A stretch of DNA of 64,000 nt from Atriophallophorus winterbourni (lineage: Eukaryota; Platyhelminthes; Trematoda; Plagiorchiida; Microphallidae). The position numbers were made by a program, and so were the translations under genes. Positions 11,641 through 24,200 of this stretch are shown here, piece after piece; position 1 is the stretch's first letter; every line of letters begins with the position of its first letter. The stretch covers positions 62,001 to 126,000 of the forward strand of contig JACCGJ010000636.1 in the NCBI GenBank assembly GCA_013407085.1. Reading direction: 5' to 3'. The notes beneath the pieces were generated by a model, which saw nothing but the letters and a program-made list of their open reading frames with translations, ran no database searches and was not told where the DNA came from.

Positions 11641-14245
11641 CGTAAACGCTCGTCACTCCCAGTATAAGAATCTCGTGGTTTGTGGCAGGAAACTAGTTTC
11701 CGTGACAGAAACTATTCCCCAGCGACGATTTGGTCGCTACACCACCCTTTCACTGAAGTTGTGTTGCCTGAGATTCAGAGGGCTGAGTTTTTTTCGCGAG
11801 CTTCGACGTATGTATTCTAGTTGAAGGGTTGAACGCTCGAGAGAACAGAATTTGACAACCCTCGTCGCTTAAGCATTTCAGGATTTTTAATGTTTTTATT
11901 AGGTTACCGCGTAGATGCCGACGCCGAAGGGAGAAGAGACATAAAGAAATTAGACGTTCTTCGTAGGGTTTCCCAAACATACCTTCAAACATTTTGGTAG
12001 CCAGACGTTGGACGTAGTAATATGTGTTTTTGAAAGACGGGGATCCCGGTTTGCACGCAGTATTCTAAATGCGTCCTGACAATCACCGTACATAAGGAGA
12101 TAAACACTTCCGGCGTTCTAAATGTCAGAAGGGATTTAACACTAAATATTTCTACTCTAGCTCGTTGTGCAGCTGAGGGACATTGCGCAGCCCATTTGAA
12201 GTCCGTTGTTACCAATATACCCAAATCCTTAACCCTCTGAATACATTTAAAGCCGATACTACCGTTATTCGCAGTTACTATAATTTTGTTCACAGCCGCA
12301 GTCAACAGATGACATTTACTATAGTTCAGAGGAAGATCCCAATCATGCGACTATTTAATGACCTTTTCAAAATCTCTCAACAAATCAGCGTGATCACTAG
12401 ATCCGGTTAATTTGACATCATCAGCAAACATGTAGCAGGGACACTACAACTGCGATGCCAGATCATCGATGAAGTTCAGAAAGAGTATTGGGCCTAATAC
12501 TGAACTTTGTGCGACCCCCATGGTAACTGCTGCGAATTCAGAGGTAGAATCACCTACAATGACCTGGAAGGATTTATCACGAAGAAAACTGGTTTTCCAG
12601 TCGTGAAGCTTACCAGATATGCCTTTGGCCGCGAGCTTTATCCCTAGGAACCTGTGACTAACCCAGTAGAAGGCCTTACTAAAGTCTAAGTAAAAGACCT
12701 CTACCCGTCCGCCTTCATCCGGTGTCTTGGAAACTCTATCTAAGAAGCATAAACCATTCAAGAGGCACGGACTTCTTAAAAGAAAGCCATGTTGAACCGT
12801 GCTTAAAGATGAATTGTTCACTAGGTGGCTGCACAACCGATCCCTGTTAAGTCTCTCCAAGGATTTACATAAAACACTAGTCAAGCTTACCGGTCGGAAA
12901 TTCTTAACTATGTTTGCGCAACCTCCCTTTGGAATAGGTACGACAATGGCTTTCTTCCAGTCATCTGGTAGGATGCTTTTGCAGAGCGATTCGTTGTAAA
13001 ACTCACATAGAGGCTCTGCTAGTACTTTAGATATTTCCTTTACAATTTTAGGATGCACATTGTCAGGTTCGGCGAATTTATTTCCGTCTAGAGCGATATC
13101 ATAAGTGCAAAAAACTACTTCGCTTAGAGAGGCACCCATTTCCATAATAAGAGTTGGGACTGAGTGAATCGCATCCCCGCCATCCATACTATGAACGCTT
13201 TAAAAAATAATCTAGCAAAGCTGATGCCTTTTCGGGGTCAAAATTTTTCTTTCTCGCCATTGTCTAATATTAAGTTACCTATGTGCTCCCTTGTTTTACC
13301 CTTAGACTGAACATAACTAAAATAATTCTTAGGGTTCTTTAGCAGAGTTCGCCAAGTAAGTTTCATAGCTTCGGTTGAGCATCCGTTGTAGCTTAGCGGT
13401 GTTGTTTCTCGAAGCCTCATAGCTTGACCAAATTCTATAGGTTTGTAAGGCTGTATATCTCCGCCAGTGTCTATCGCGCCTAATAATGTTGCATCGCATC
13501 GCAGGAGTCCACCAATGTGGCTTATTCTTCAGCCGCGTATGTTGAAAAGGACAATAAAGGTCTTGAAGACTTACAATATTGCGCTTAATAACTGACCATT
13601 TAAATTCGAATTCATTGGTTTCAGAGAACCAGTCACATCGTTAAGCGGAAAGCCGTACGGCATTCAAGTTTAATCGATTTAGATTACGCCTGAATTTGAC
13701 TGTTGGCTCATGAAAACAGAGAATTGCCTAGAATATTATGGTGCCATGGTCACTTTTCCCCAAAGGTGAGTCGTAGGAGAAGTTTTGGACATCTTTAGGA
13801 CTTTTAGACAAAAATAGGTCCAGTGTAGATGATGAATGCCCATCTTTGTACCTAGTTTTCTCACTTACTTGTTGATGAAGCGCACTGGAGTGAATGCAAT
13901 CGGGATATACCTGGTAAACTCTATCAGAAGTTGTCTGAGTGACCCAGTCAATACCCGGTAGGTTGAAGTCACCTATAAATAGATTCCTGGGGCAGTTCTG
14001 AGAAACCTGGTAAGAAGTTTCCTAAGTTCCTGGTCCTCCTCCTCAAAAGAGCCGGGTGCCCTGTATGAGAAGCCAAACGCAAAAAAGAGCGTATCTTCAG
14101 TGAAGATTGTCGAGACCAGCTGGAAGCTAAAGATGGCCATTTTGATGCCAGAGTCTTGGTATTTAATACCATGCTGTAGTAGTATTAAAGCTCCTCCTCC
14201 GCGTATTTTACATCGATTGTACATGCACAAAATTACAAAATGCCA
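11640..14245 (-). mobile_element. Y CR1/Jockey-like LINE, long degenerate copy
   Basis: Minus strand 5' to 3': endonuclease from ~14245 (GGGALILLQHGIKYQDSGIK, then GDFNLPGIDWVT near 13960 and KSDHGTI near 13750), connector with NPKNYFSYV (~13340), RT (13187-12444: DNVHPKIVKEI, NFRPVSLTSVLCKSLER, FYLDFSKAF, SSVLGPILFLNFIDDLA), the catalytic MFADDVKL just after an in-frame stop near 12440, thumb (RVKDLGILVTTDFKWA) and C-terminal region to ~11690. Several frameshifts and stops. Lies between CCT7 and STRIP. Confidence 0.88.
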
Positions 14246-14319
14246 GTGTTTTTTTGAATTGAAATTCTGGTCTTTTTATACAGTGCTATCTGCGCCTTCA
14301 ATGTTCATTTTAAAATGTT

Positions 14320-14388
14320 TAGTTCAGTTCAGTTTAGATTGTACAGGACAGTTGGTAGCTAACGAGCCAATCAAGAGTCCAAATGTTT
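14320..14388 (-). mobile_element. Y-type LINE 3' tail fragment
   Basis: Minus-strand GATTGGCTCGTTAGC..TGTCCTGTACAATC followed by (AACTG)n, matching the tail region at 9885-9965. Only ~70 bp. Confidence 0.5.
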
Positions 14389-14399
14389 AAATGAGGAAT

Positions 14400-15295
14400 A
14401 ACAGTGGGATTTTTAGTCAAGCGGTGAAGACGCGCAAAATACCAAAGTATTATGGTATTCACATCTCCAGCACTTGTATTCTACAACCGAGGCCTGGATG
14501 TACGCATTATTAATGTGTTTTATTGTGTCTTAAATTCAATCAGCCTTGAAACTGTGGTAAAGTGGCAAACGAAGTTATAATTACTTGCAATTTGTAAATA
14601 GGTTTCGTACGTCAAGCCAATTTGTTCAAATAAAGAATCACAATGTTATTCTCATTTAAGAGCAAAGATGTTCAATAAGATCAAAGTATTGTGGTGCTCA
14701 TATCCCCAAAACTCCAAAACCGGTTTCTTGATGTTTGATGTCACGGGTGGAGACAGTGATCTTAAGATCAGAGATCCCTGAAACAGTGGTTAAGTGGTAA
14801 AATATGTTACATGTGACATCACTGTTCCTCGTATGAACACGTTTTAATGATTTGAGATGCTACCATCCCTATCTTTTTCACCACACAACCGGTTTCTGTC
14901 TGTTTGTCGTAAACAGGTAAAGGCAGCCATTAGACTCGGAAGCTTGGTCCAAACTTACGTCCGATACTTATTTGGCGGCATTAAAACACTTAAGCGACGC
15001 TTCACACAACTAGCAAGACTGCCTCTCTCAAATGCTGTCATAACTGTCACAACCTAATATCGTTCGTGTTAAATAGCAATTGAAAATCAAGTCAATCTCT
15101 TGGCTTGCACGAGTGGCTTAAACAAGCCTTGCAAAATTACTATTAGTGACTACAGATAGGGCAGAAAATCAAACGATTGGAGAAATAATACCAGTTTCCA
15201 CTACGTAGATGCATCTTGTGCACAGCTAGCAGTTTACGAAATTGAAAGCCCTTAATTCAAAACATCGCCACCTCGCGGGTTACCTGATTAGAGAA
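14400..15295. other. Intergenic, nothing recognised
   Basis: No convincing gene or repeat; two sections (14500-14790) look loosely similar to each other (AAAGTATTGTGGT..CACATCTCC phrases), possibly an old duplicated repeat. Confidence 0.35.
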
Positions 15296-15301
15296 AAGTC
15301 T

Positions 15302-16360
15302 ACTTCTTCTTCTTGATAGACGAGAGTTGGTGAAGCTCTTGTGAGCCACAACTCTTTCTATCAGCAACTTATTCCTGGAGATCATCAGTTGAAAAAATCC
15401 TTCCGTGTCGTACAGCTTCCCACTGATTACAGGCAGCACATTATCAATTATTTGTTTGAACTGGTTTTCAAATGTTGTTGCCATGACCTCTTCTGTAAGC
15501 ACATTTTTAAGCTAAAAATCATTGTGTTAGGCGCTTTTGCAGATTTGGAGCATGACCACAGGTTCTTGAGTCTGCCACGAGAGGGAAAAACCTAGCGCAG
15601 TTCGTCACCATAGGATCACAGTAATATGCGACGTGTTAGCATCAAGTTGTAGCACACACGCCGAATACTGAGCGACATAAGGTTGGGGCGTTGAACTCTC
15701 TCAACGTAAGCAATTGATGTCAATTCTGGTGCTGTTTTCGTCACCGGCCGTTGCACGTTTTCCAGATGGTCATGTTCTCCCTTAGTTTGTAGAAAGGATG
15801 TTGGCAAAACATAATCCAAAACAGGTCTCACGCATTTGGAATAAAGAATGTGAAACATTTGTGGAGTGGTCGCCGAGTACGACCGACTAAGAGCTCACCA
15901 TGAGTGGTTTGCAGCAGCATATTTTCAGTTCGTGTCCTCTTTTTATTTAAGCCACCATGTCACAATTGTACCTATGTTACGTTCAATATCGACCCACTTC
16001 AGTTGATGATCCACGTGGAAGTATGTAGCTTCATGCATGCCCGACCCCAAATAATTACTGTGCATTTCTGTCGGTTTACAGGAAGCGGCTATTTTACTGC
16101 CAAAACAAGCAATTTGTTCAATTCCCTTCGGAAAACTCTACTCTCAGCAGAGTGGCTTACGGTACCCAAAAGTTTCATGTCATTAGCGAAAAGTAGACAA
16201 TTCGAATTTAATGAGTCGATGAAGTCATTGACAAATACTTTGAAACGTAGCGGGCCGGCTTTCAGCAGCGCTGCAAATCTATGATGGATTGGTGGCGTTT
16301 ACGGTCTAGACCCATTTATGATTTTGCAACACCAAATTCGAGCTTTCTAGTTAACATCTG
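15302..16360 (-). mobile_element. X CR1-like LINE, degenerate 3' half
   Basis: Minus-strand reading gives FVNDFIDSL and LLFANDMKLLG (altered FADD) near 16200, then HILYSKCVRPVLDY, SIRRVCYNLMLTRRILL (15616-15858) and NQFKQIIDNVLPVISGKLYD, ending at an (AAG)n tail at 15302-15313. Frames are interrupted repeatedly. Confidence 0.8.
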
Positions 16361-17204
16361 CCAACAAGGTACAGTAATGTCGACCAAATAGCGAAGCAGA
16401 TTCATTAGATCGCATAGCGCTTACGTTGTTTGTCCTCAGTGCTAGATTGTTATTCGAAACATTCCACCGAAACATGGAATGAGGGAAGCATATATCACAC
16501 TTCAATTCATGTAATCCTTTGACTTCGCCTGCTAAAACACAAAAATGGAGAACCTAAAAAAGCTCTCAAATTTAGCAACTTTAAGAATGTAAAACAACTG
16601 TGGTGGTAAAAGTAAATATTGATGAGCATTTCAATGACAATATTACCCCAGTGAGCTAGTGGTCTGGGCCGAAACTCAGAAAGTGTTGTAACACCGCTTG
16701 TTTTTCCTTATCAAAACATTGAAATTGACAAATTAAAACTTCCGTTCGTGCGTGCATTGTGACCGCTCTGTACACGTTTTGGCTACCGCTATAAATCTTC
16801 CAGTTAACCTGCCGTTTCTCCAACATTCTTGGGGACATTATTGTAGTAATCTGGTCTACTACAGTGTCATTAGAATACCCAGGTACGCTCACTCGTTACC
16901 GGCTCTATTGGAATTATCAATAAATTATGCTCTCTGTCCAAGCAAGAGTCTAAGGTGCTTCTTTTTACAGCCTCCTTGAACACGGAGATCAGAAAAGACT
17001 GTCCACCATCGTCATTTATATTTTATATAGCTACACTATGCGTCCAGCAATTAAACCTCAAGGGCTGTCTAAGTGAATAATTTCCAATCATCAAATGGCT
17101 TGGTCAGGCATGTTATATCAGAGTCCGGCAAAACATGAAGTAAAATTAACTATTGCGCGTTTGTGTAATGCGTAGTAATTGCTGATATGTACTGGTTGAC
17201 GCAG

Positions 17205-17270
17205 GCCAGAGAACAGTTTGAAACAGAAATACGTGTTTATCAAGCAGGAATAAGCCGTATAATAATTTGT
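17205..17270 (+). mobile_element. Relic of R2 RTE-like LINE thumb
   Basis: Short segment containing CGTGTTTATCAAGCAG, aligned with the intact R2 thumb at 37045-37090. Very short and diverged. Confidence 0.35.
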
Positions 17271-19574
17271 ATAAGTGAGTAGATTTCACTTATGTAACCG
17301 GAGGTACGATCATTGGAATTATTTAAACATTGGTGCCACGGGATTATGTTAGACTTTCGCTGTGCAAGGTAGAACTGTGAAAGTAACATACCTAAATATG
17401 TTGAAAAATGTTTGAGTCCATAACAGCAGTCATATTCCTTAAACCAAAATTTGAAATCTGCTCTGACCGATAGTTCATCAAATTGTTTTCAAGAATATAA
17501 CAAAACAAATGTTGACTCCATTAATGTTATACCATATATAGCAAAATAAGTACGACCGATAACCATGCTTGAGAAAGTATCTAACGATCGTTCGTGATTT
17601 ATTATTTCAGTTCTAGTAAGCGAACAGAACTCTACAAATTCGGGAATACAACATCCCCGATTCTAATGTTGATGGCATTTTTAAAGTCCAGAAGTTAACG
17701 ATATCATTCGCAGCTCTGATATACCCATTTAAAGTATTAAAGGCAATGACAGTCACCAGAACTTGCTTGTCTACAAGGATAGTTCATTGGCTCTCATTTT
17801 AAGGAAATGTTATCTACCTACTAGCAAGTTGACAGTTGTCAATAAGCAAAAGACCATTCATACATATCGTTTATTTGACTAGTGATGGGCAGCATTCAAG
17901 TCCAGAAACTTGCTCTACAGCCGGTCAGACATCACTATTATAATGATAAGCACTAGCGATAACACTATATTTTTCAGGAAACAATCAGTAACCCCACGGT
18001 TTAAAGTCTATAGGAATTCTACAATTTGCCTGCAAAGGTTGCGGTAATCACTATTCCCCCCGAATACGGAAAAGATATTTGGACGGCGAGTTTATATTTA
18101 GCATATATAGATGTCAAACAATAGGATCGCCATGAAACCTTCACGTGACGTTCATCGTCAAAATTCCGTCGATGTACAACGCGAAACCTATTTCGAAGTG
18201 GATCCTGGTGGCGCTTTATATCGTACCACCAATAGTTACCCGGTCCATAGCCATGAACTACAAACAAAGGAAGTTGGATCGTGGCACTTTTACAACTGAC
18301 GGTCGATACTTACTGAAATGGATATCATTTTGCCGATGTTTGTATGTGCAGCCTCTCCATTTAACAACGGTTATTATGTGTAGACTGGATCTAAAACGAA
18401 CCGCACTGGCTCTCATGTTGTCAATATAGGCTTGTGAGTTCTGTTTAAACGTAATAATTCAGGTAAGCGTTATTATTATCATTGTTTATACAAATATTTT
18501 GACCAATTGCACCGGAAATCTGAGATTGATTGTACTCGTCACTGAGAAAAAATTCTGTGATTTATTTATTTGCTGTACCGTTACCTGCCTACCATTTCAA
18601 AATAAAGCTTTCAAAATCATGGCCAAAAGAGTGCAAGCATTATCTCAGACATACATCAATGGTTGCTACTTCCCCGAGAATCAAAATAGCAGAGTGTAAC
18701 CCATTTGAAAAAGATGAACCGTATATAATTCACGGTAATATAGGAAGTTCACAATCAAGAGAACCATAAATCGGGTCGATGTGTAAGCGGTTAACGTCAA
18801 ATTCGTGACGATTGTATATTGAATAAATTTGAAGTAACGCAAAAGCTATTATCGCAACCAGGCTGTCCATAGGGATCATTTTTTAGCTTTCTTCTCAAGT
18901 AAATCACTTCTGCCCACGTGTGATTTGTCTAATCATATATAAATTTGATTTCTAGCCCAACATAATAATTCAAATATAGTTTTATTATAGCAAATTCCAT
19001 TAATTCGCATTTTGCTTCGAGTTGGGGTTCATAAAATAGTCTACATTTTGTGCCATTTCAGTGAGCGTTGCTATAACCAACCAGTATTTTGGTTACACAT
19101 TCTTGTCAAGCATGTCTGCCTACTTGTTTTGGGAGTAATCACATCGCAAATAGTTTTGATTTTAATATACACATACCCGTGTGGTACAGGGAACTATTCA
19201 GGCATCAAATTTCTGATAATATTCCTCTATATATACGTAGCCAAATTTCTATTATTTTGAAATAAGAGTGAAATTTCATCTGTTATGTCCAATGAACAAT
19301 GGATATTTATACGTTTCGCGTGGTACATAGTGAACTTCATCACCTCGCAGTTTATTATTTTCTGTTACTAACGGAAAAATGCAAATATATTTGGTATTGG
19401 CACTGATGAAATCAGTATTTCATGCCAAGGTTATTAATAATGATAATACAATGCATGACACGGTTTATGTAAGAATATACATTAATATTTTATTAATATT
19501 ATAAATATTTACCAGGTATTTAACGTTGCCATTCGGACGCAATGCAATCAAACCCACCGCTTTCCGTAATTATC

Positions 19575-19770
19575 AAACGGCGAGGACCCCAACGGTTTGG
19601 CCTCGTCCTTCGAAATATATACTCAGCGATCACTAAACTTGTCTTCAACACTAAAACCAATCGTAGACGGCATCGGCCGAGTGTAGGCCTGGCTGTCAAC
19701 TACTAAGGAGGATGTTAATATCAGGGACTGCGTACAATCAATGGCATTTCGACTCTGATCTACGCGCATA
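19575..19770 (+). mobile_element. Relic of R2 RTE-like LINE C-terminal region
   Basis: Degenerate counterpart of R2 at 37265-37460: QRRGPQRFGLVLR corresponds to QRRRLQWFGHVLR, followed by TKLVFNTKTNRRRH against PKLVLDPKPVRTWRRR. Interrupted by stops. Confidence 0.6.
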
Positions 19771-21001
19771 GGCTAGTGCGAATCAAGACATCTTACACAC
19801 ATATATACATACAAGTGAGAAGCAAAATAAAATCGTATCTTTCCGCATGAGAAAGATTTTGTAATATTACCAAACGGTCACAAAGAAAGGATTATTATTC
19901 TACGAAAGATAGCTCTCACCCCAGATGCTTTCCAAAACAATGCCCTTTGGTATGAGTCTAAGGGATTGCCGTTTAGGCCAGCTTCGGTCAAAACAGTTCC
20001 GAGAACACTGCTAACGTATTAGCAAGCTATAGTTTCAAAGATTTCACGTTCGGGAGCAAGATTCTTCTTCTCAGACAAACGACTTTGCCAAGAATGGTGG
20101 AATTCAGTGAAATAATCAACCTCATCACGCTATTCTGAAGGCAATGACATTTCTTCCGCAACCGTTCTACCTCTTCAACACAAATTAGTTAAAGTTGAAA
20201 GTAAATTGGACAAAGTCTAATAAGGCATAACCGTGGATACAGTACCTATTTAATAAATTATACTCCAGTAACATAGTATCAACAGGTTTTGAGATAATGA
20301 TAAGTTTAAGTCGATTGAGCAGATACGTGTCTAGTTAAAACCCCAAAATTAATGTCTGATTTCAAACGGCTTTTGGACTCATTAATGCCGTATCTCCACG
20401 ATTCCGGTCATCAAACAGATTTCGAAAACTGGCAGTCGGTGGCAAAATAGATATCAGTGCTAGCAAACAATATATTCTCAGATGACATTCCATTAAATAA
20501 GCAAGGGATTTTTGCTATGAAAACGATCGTGGTTCCCTAATCGTCATAGGTGCGATCATGTGAATTGAATGATTACTAGCTCGAAAATGGGCAAGATTGC
20601 ATAATATATAAGCGACTGAATGCTTACAAATCTTATAAAGCTCCCCGAAATGTGTTGGTTTTCACAGTACGGTAATTGGCGAAGAATAATGTTGCAGTTT
20701 GTTCCCAGCAAGCTGCTCATCAGAAACAGGCTGGAGAGACTGAGTGCAAATCAGCAAGGAGACTGATTTCTGAAACCAATCTAGAACACAGCTATATACA
20801 CAACTAGTAGATAGGACAAGATAGGAAATTGTTTCACTTCAACCTAATAAAGAAAGGGAGAAGTTGCAAGCGATGTAAACAAACATTAGTATTTACGAAG
20901 CGAGAAGACTAGTAGTAGTAGTAATTGTAAAACAAATGCGCAATAAAAGCAACGCGTTTCTCGGACAAAACGATTATCCTGGGATAACAGATTGCCGACG
21001 A

Positions 21002-21252
21002 TCATTGGGCCAACAGTTGGGACCAATTTATTGGAACGGAGAACACCTCTTCCTCTAACCACCTCTCATAGTTGCGCTTGAATTCATCGGACAGTTCAAG
21101 CTCTTGGCTCAAGACGCTGGTCAAACTGAGATCTGACGGTCTAATCACTTCGTCTAACCAACTCTCGTTATATCGCCGCATGTTGAATTGATCAATACTA
21201 GTTCTGAGTGAGTGTTCTTCGAACTGGAAACGCCAAGGGACAGCATCCATGT
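21002..21252 (-). CDS. STRIP1: STRIP terminal exon q
   Basis: 82 residues and stop, ending YERWLEEEVFSVPINWSQLL, matching the family C-terminus YDLWLEREVFSKPISWEELL. Acceptor TTTCAG. No AATAAA was seen on the minus strand in the next ~150 bp. Confidence 0.97.
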
Positions 21253-24200
21253 CTGAAATAAACAGATGAATGTATGCCAACGGATAACAGATACAACGTT
21301 TAATAGTAATTGGTCGTGACGTACCATTTCCGTATGCCCAGTCGTCTGTCAATCGATGACGCACCTTTTGATATATGGCAGACATGATGGACATGTTATT
21401 CTTACGCCACTGTCGACCGAAATAGCGGATTTGCAACTTTAGGAGTTTCAACGCGTAGAGCTGAAGCATCGCATGGCGAACCCGGAGAATTCGTTTCAAA
21501 ATCGGCGCCGATTTGAACACCACCAGTAGCTAAAATTGAACAATGAACGGACTAACAGTCGGGACAAGTGTAGAAAAGCGAGATGAATGTAAAACGCACC
21601 ACAGTTCGCGAAACTTTCCACTTGGTCAGCATATTCAATATGCGTAGTAAGTTGATGGAAGCGAACAGATTTCGCCAAGAATAGGTGGAGCAGTCGTTCA
21701 CCTGAAACAAAATTATAGCGCGAGGAAGTTGAACAAGATTGTTATGTGACTATTCATTAGTTATGCGTAGTGTTTGTGTGAAATTTATTCAGAACATTGA
21801 GCTGATGATGTCCGATGTACAATTAATAAACGGGAAAGGAATGAAAGAGACCGATAATACACTCGGATGAATGACTGACAATGAACAAAAATCGCACGAA
21901 AAAAGTGTACGAGATCAAACTCGCAAAAGATGCTCAGCTAACTAGTCTCATGCTTGCAGAGGGCCTCGTGAGATTTATTGCCGTACCAATGCTGAGAACT
22001 TCTTGAGGGTTATGGCAAATATTATGGTAGTACCAATCAGTACCCCGGAACTGAAGGATGGTTCGGATCATTGGATTCAAAACGATCAGCATTTTCCAAC
22101 CAATCAGGTTAGCAGAATCGTCGCCTGCTCGTCAACGAACGCAGGCACATCAAGTAATTAGTGACAACATGTAATGGGATGGTATGCGTAAATCAAGCTC
22201 CAATTACGAAGTAAAATACAAAAGTAACAAAAGTGAGGAAGCGGGTCCAAATCATATTTTTACTGTACTGACAAATTGACCACCGCTACAGGTTTCACTG
22301 AACGAGTGCCGTTCGACTTGAAACAATCAAACCAAACAACAGACTCTCAATGATTGGTATCCTTTATCGATAACAAAAGGATGATTTTCAAACACGATTG
22401 CTGAAAACAGGATCCAAACGTTGCAAGCAGTGAATGCAGTTTGTCGTAGGCAATGATAGCAATAGCATACAAACCTGAACTTAGAAAAGCTGCGAGAGAG
22501 CCACGAATCCCAATTTAATTAAAGGACATGTACTTTAAACAATACTCCGCGCACGGTGTGTAATTATGCAGTATATCTGAACAGCGCAGCCAACGCCTTG
22601 GCTTACCGAAGATTCAAGGCACGGAGCTGCATGCGGGAACACGCTGTAGTCTCAGTGCCCTTTTCTCTTATATCTGTCTAGGCTTGGGCAACCTGAAACA
22701 GTATCATAGCCAACGGCCAGCCTCTGACTGTGCGGTACGTTGCCTAGATTTCATACATAAATGCGCATATCCATTTCTGTCGACAGCGCGTTCACGCAGC
22801 GAACATAAATCATGTTGACATCAATACTGAAAATTCCATTGTACGAGGAAAATTTGATAATTACCCGCAGCCTTTGAAACTGACAAAAATATTTGGTCAT
22901 TAATTAACACTTGATTTTTTACAAAATGTTTAAAGTCTGTGTGCCCTTTAAATGTTCTGCACAATTTAGATCTGGAAATATGGATGTTAAAAAACCCATC
23001 AAATGTGTTTGAAAGATCCAATGAAAACATCACGGTGGTGAACTTTCGTCTACTCTCTTCACACCACTTGAAGTATTGCAATGTAGACGTAAACGAAATG
23101 CTGTTTCGGACGTGAGCCCGAGACTGGCAATTCAAATCTTTAAATACAAGCCAAACTTCTGTAGCTTGTTCGCTGAACGTTTTGCTAAAGTGTATGTATG
23201 TGTGTGTTGATATTAACCATATCCGCTGAAAATTCGCACAAACAAATAAAGCCATCTTTCTTCTTTTTCATTCTGACTGGCCGTATAATTTACAAGACGA
23301 TCACATATCAAGAGATAGAAGAAAATAACAATAAGTAAATGAAAAACTCCTCAAGGAACAGAATCGGGTGAAAATTTCAGCATCCATTTGAATGAACAGG
23401 GAAAACAGGGAACCGACAAACAGAACACAACAAAAAACGTTACACACTTACGAGCATGTCTGCATTGACCTCGGGGATAAATCCGATAAATCGAGAAGGG
23501 AAATCCAAGAACGCGATACTTCAACCAAAATAAACAAATCGGGTTAATCAACCATAGCGCGTGAGAAAATGGAAAGGTTTAACTATATGGTATGACAGTA
23601 CAAGCCTGATCAAGGCAAAGTGCCTCATAGTCATAGACTGCACATCAGCTAAGATACTGTCAGGTTGCCCAGGCCTAGACAGATATGAGGAAGAAAAAAG
23701 AACAGAAAATGGTAGTGAGACTCCAGCCTGTTTCAGCATGCAGCTCACTACCGGTGGCCAATCAATTTAGCACGGTGTTAGCCGCACAGCTCAACGTACT
23801 GCAAAATTGCATATAGCACGGTTTATGTTAACGATTAGTGAAATGGCCAGGAACTGTTTACAAAATGGAGGTGGTAACAAAGGTTACGTTGTCGCTTGGG
23901 TGACCAAAGCTCACGTATATGGATAATTTAACATTGCAGAAGATTTGAGTAACACATCCTCAACGTGGAAAAAAGATAAGGTTGAGTTGGCCGAATATTC
24001 AATGGGAAAGGAAACTCACGTGTTTTTGGAGTAGATGTAGTTGTTGATGTTTTGGTTGAAAAATTTCAAAATCAGCGGTATGCAGTTTGCAATCGCCAAA
24101 TATTGGGCCACGTATTCAAACTGTGAATTGAAGGAAAAGAAAAATTCCACTTGGTGTTTTCTAGAACGAATAGACGAGGGTAGTGAATGGAGTTAACTAC

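Larger units (their letters stand above)
16361..20990. other. Intergenic region, only relic repeats seen
   Basis: About 4.6 kb downstream of STRIP. Apart from relic R2-like pieces (17205-17270, 19575-19770), no gene could be supported. Short frames exist (for example 18019-18267 minus, 18145-18429 plus) without recognisable motifs. Confidence 0.45.

Noticed and set aside
12799..12999. 66-codon plus-strand open frame
   Set aside because: Antisense of the Y LINE reverse transcriptase.
23561..23770. Small open frames containing phrases such as CLGLGN or GCPGLDRY in many places
   Set aside because: They are translations of the S1 repeat on either strand, recurring only because S1 recurs.
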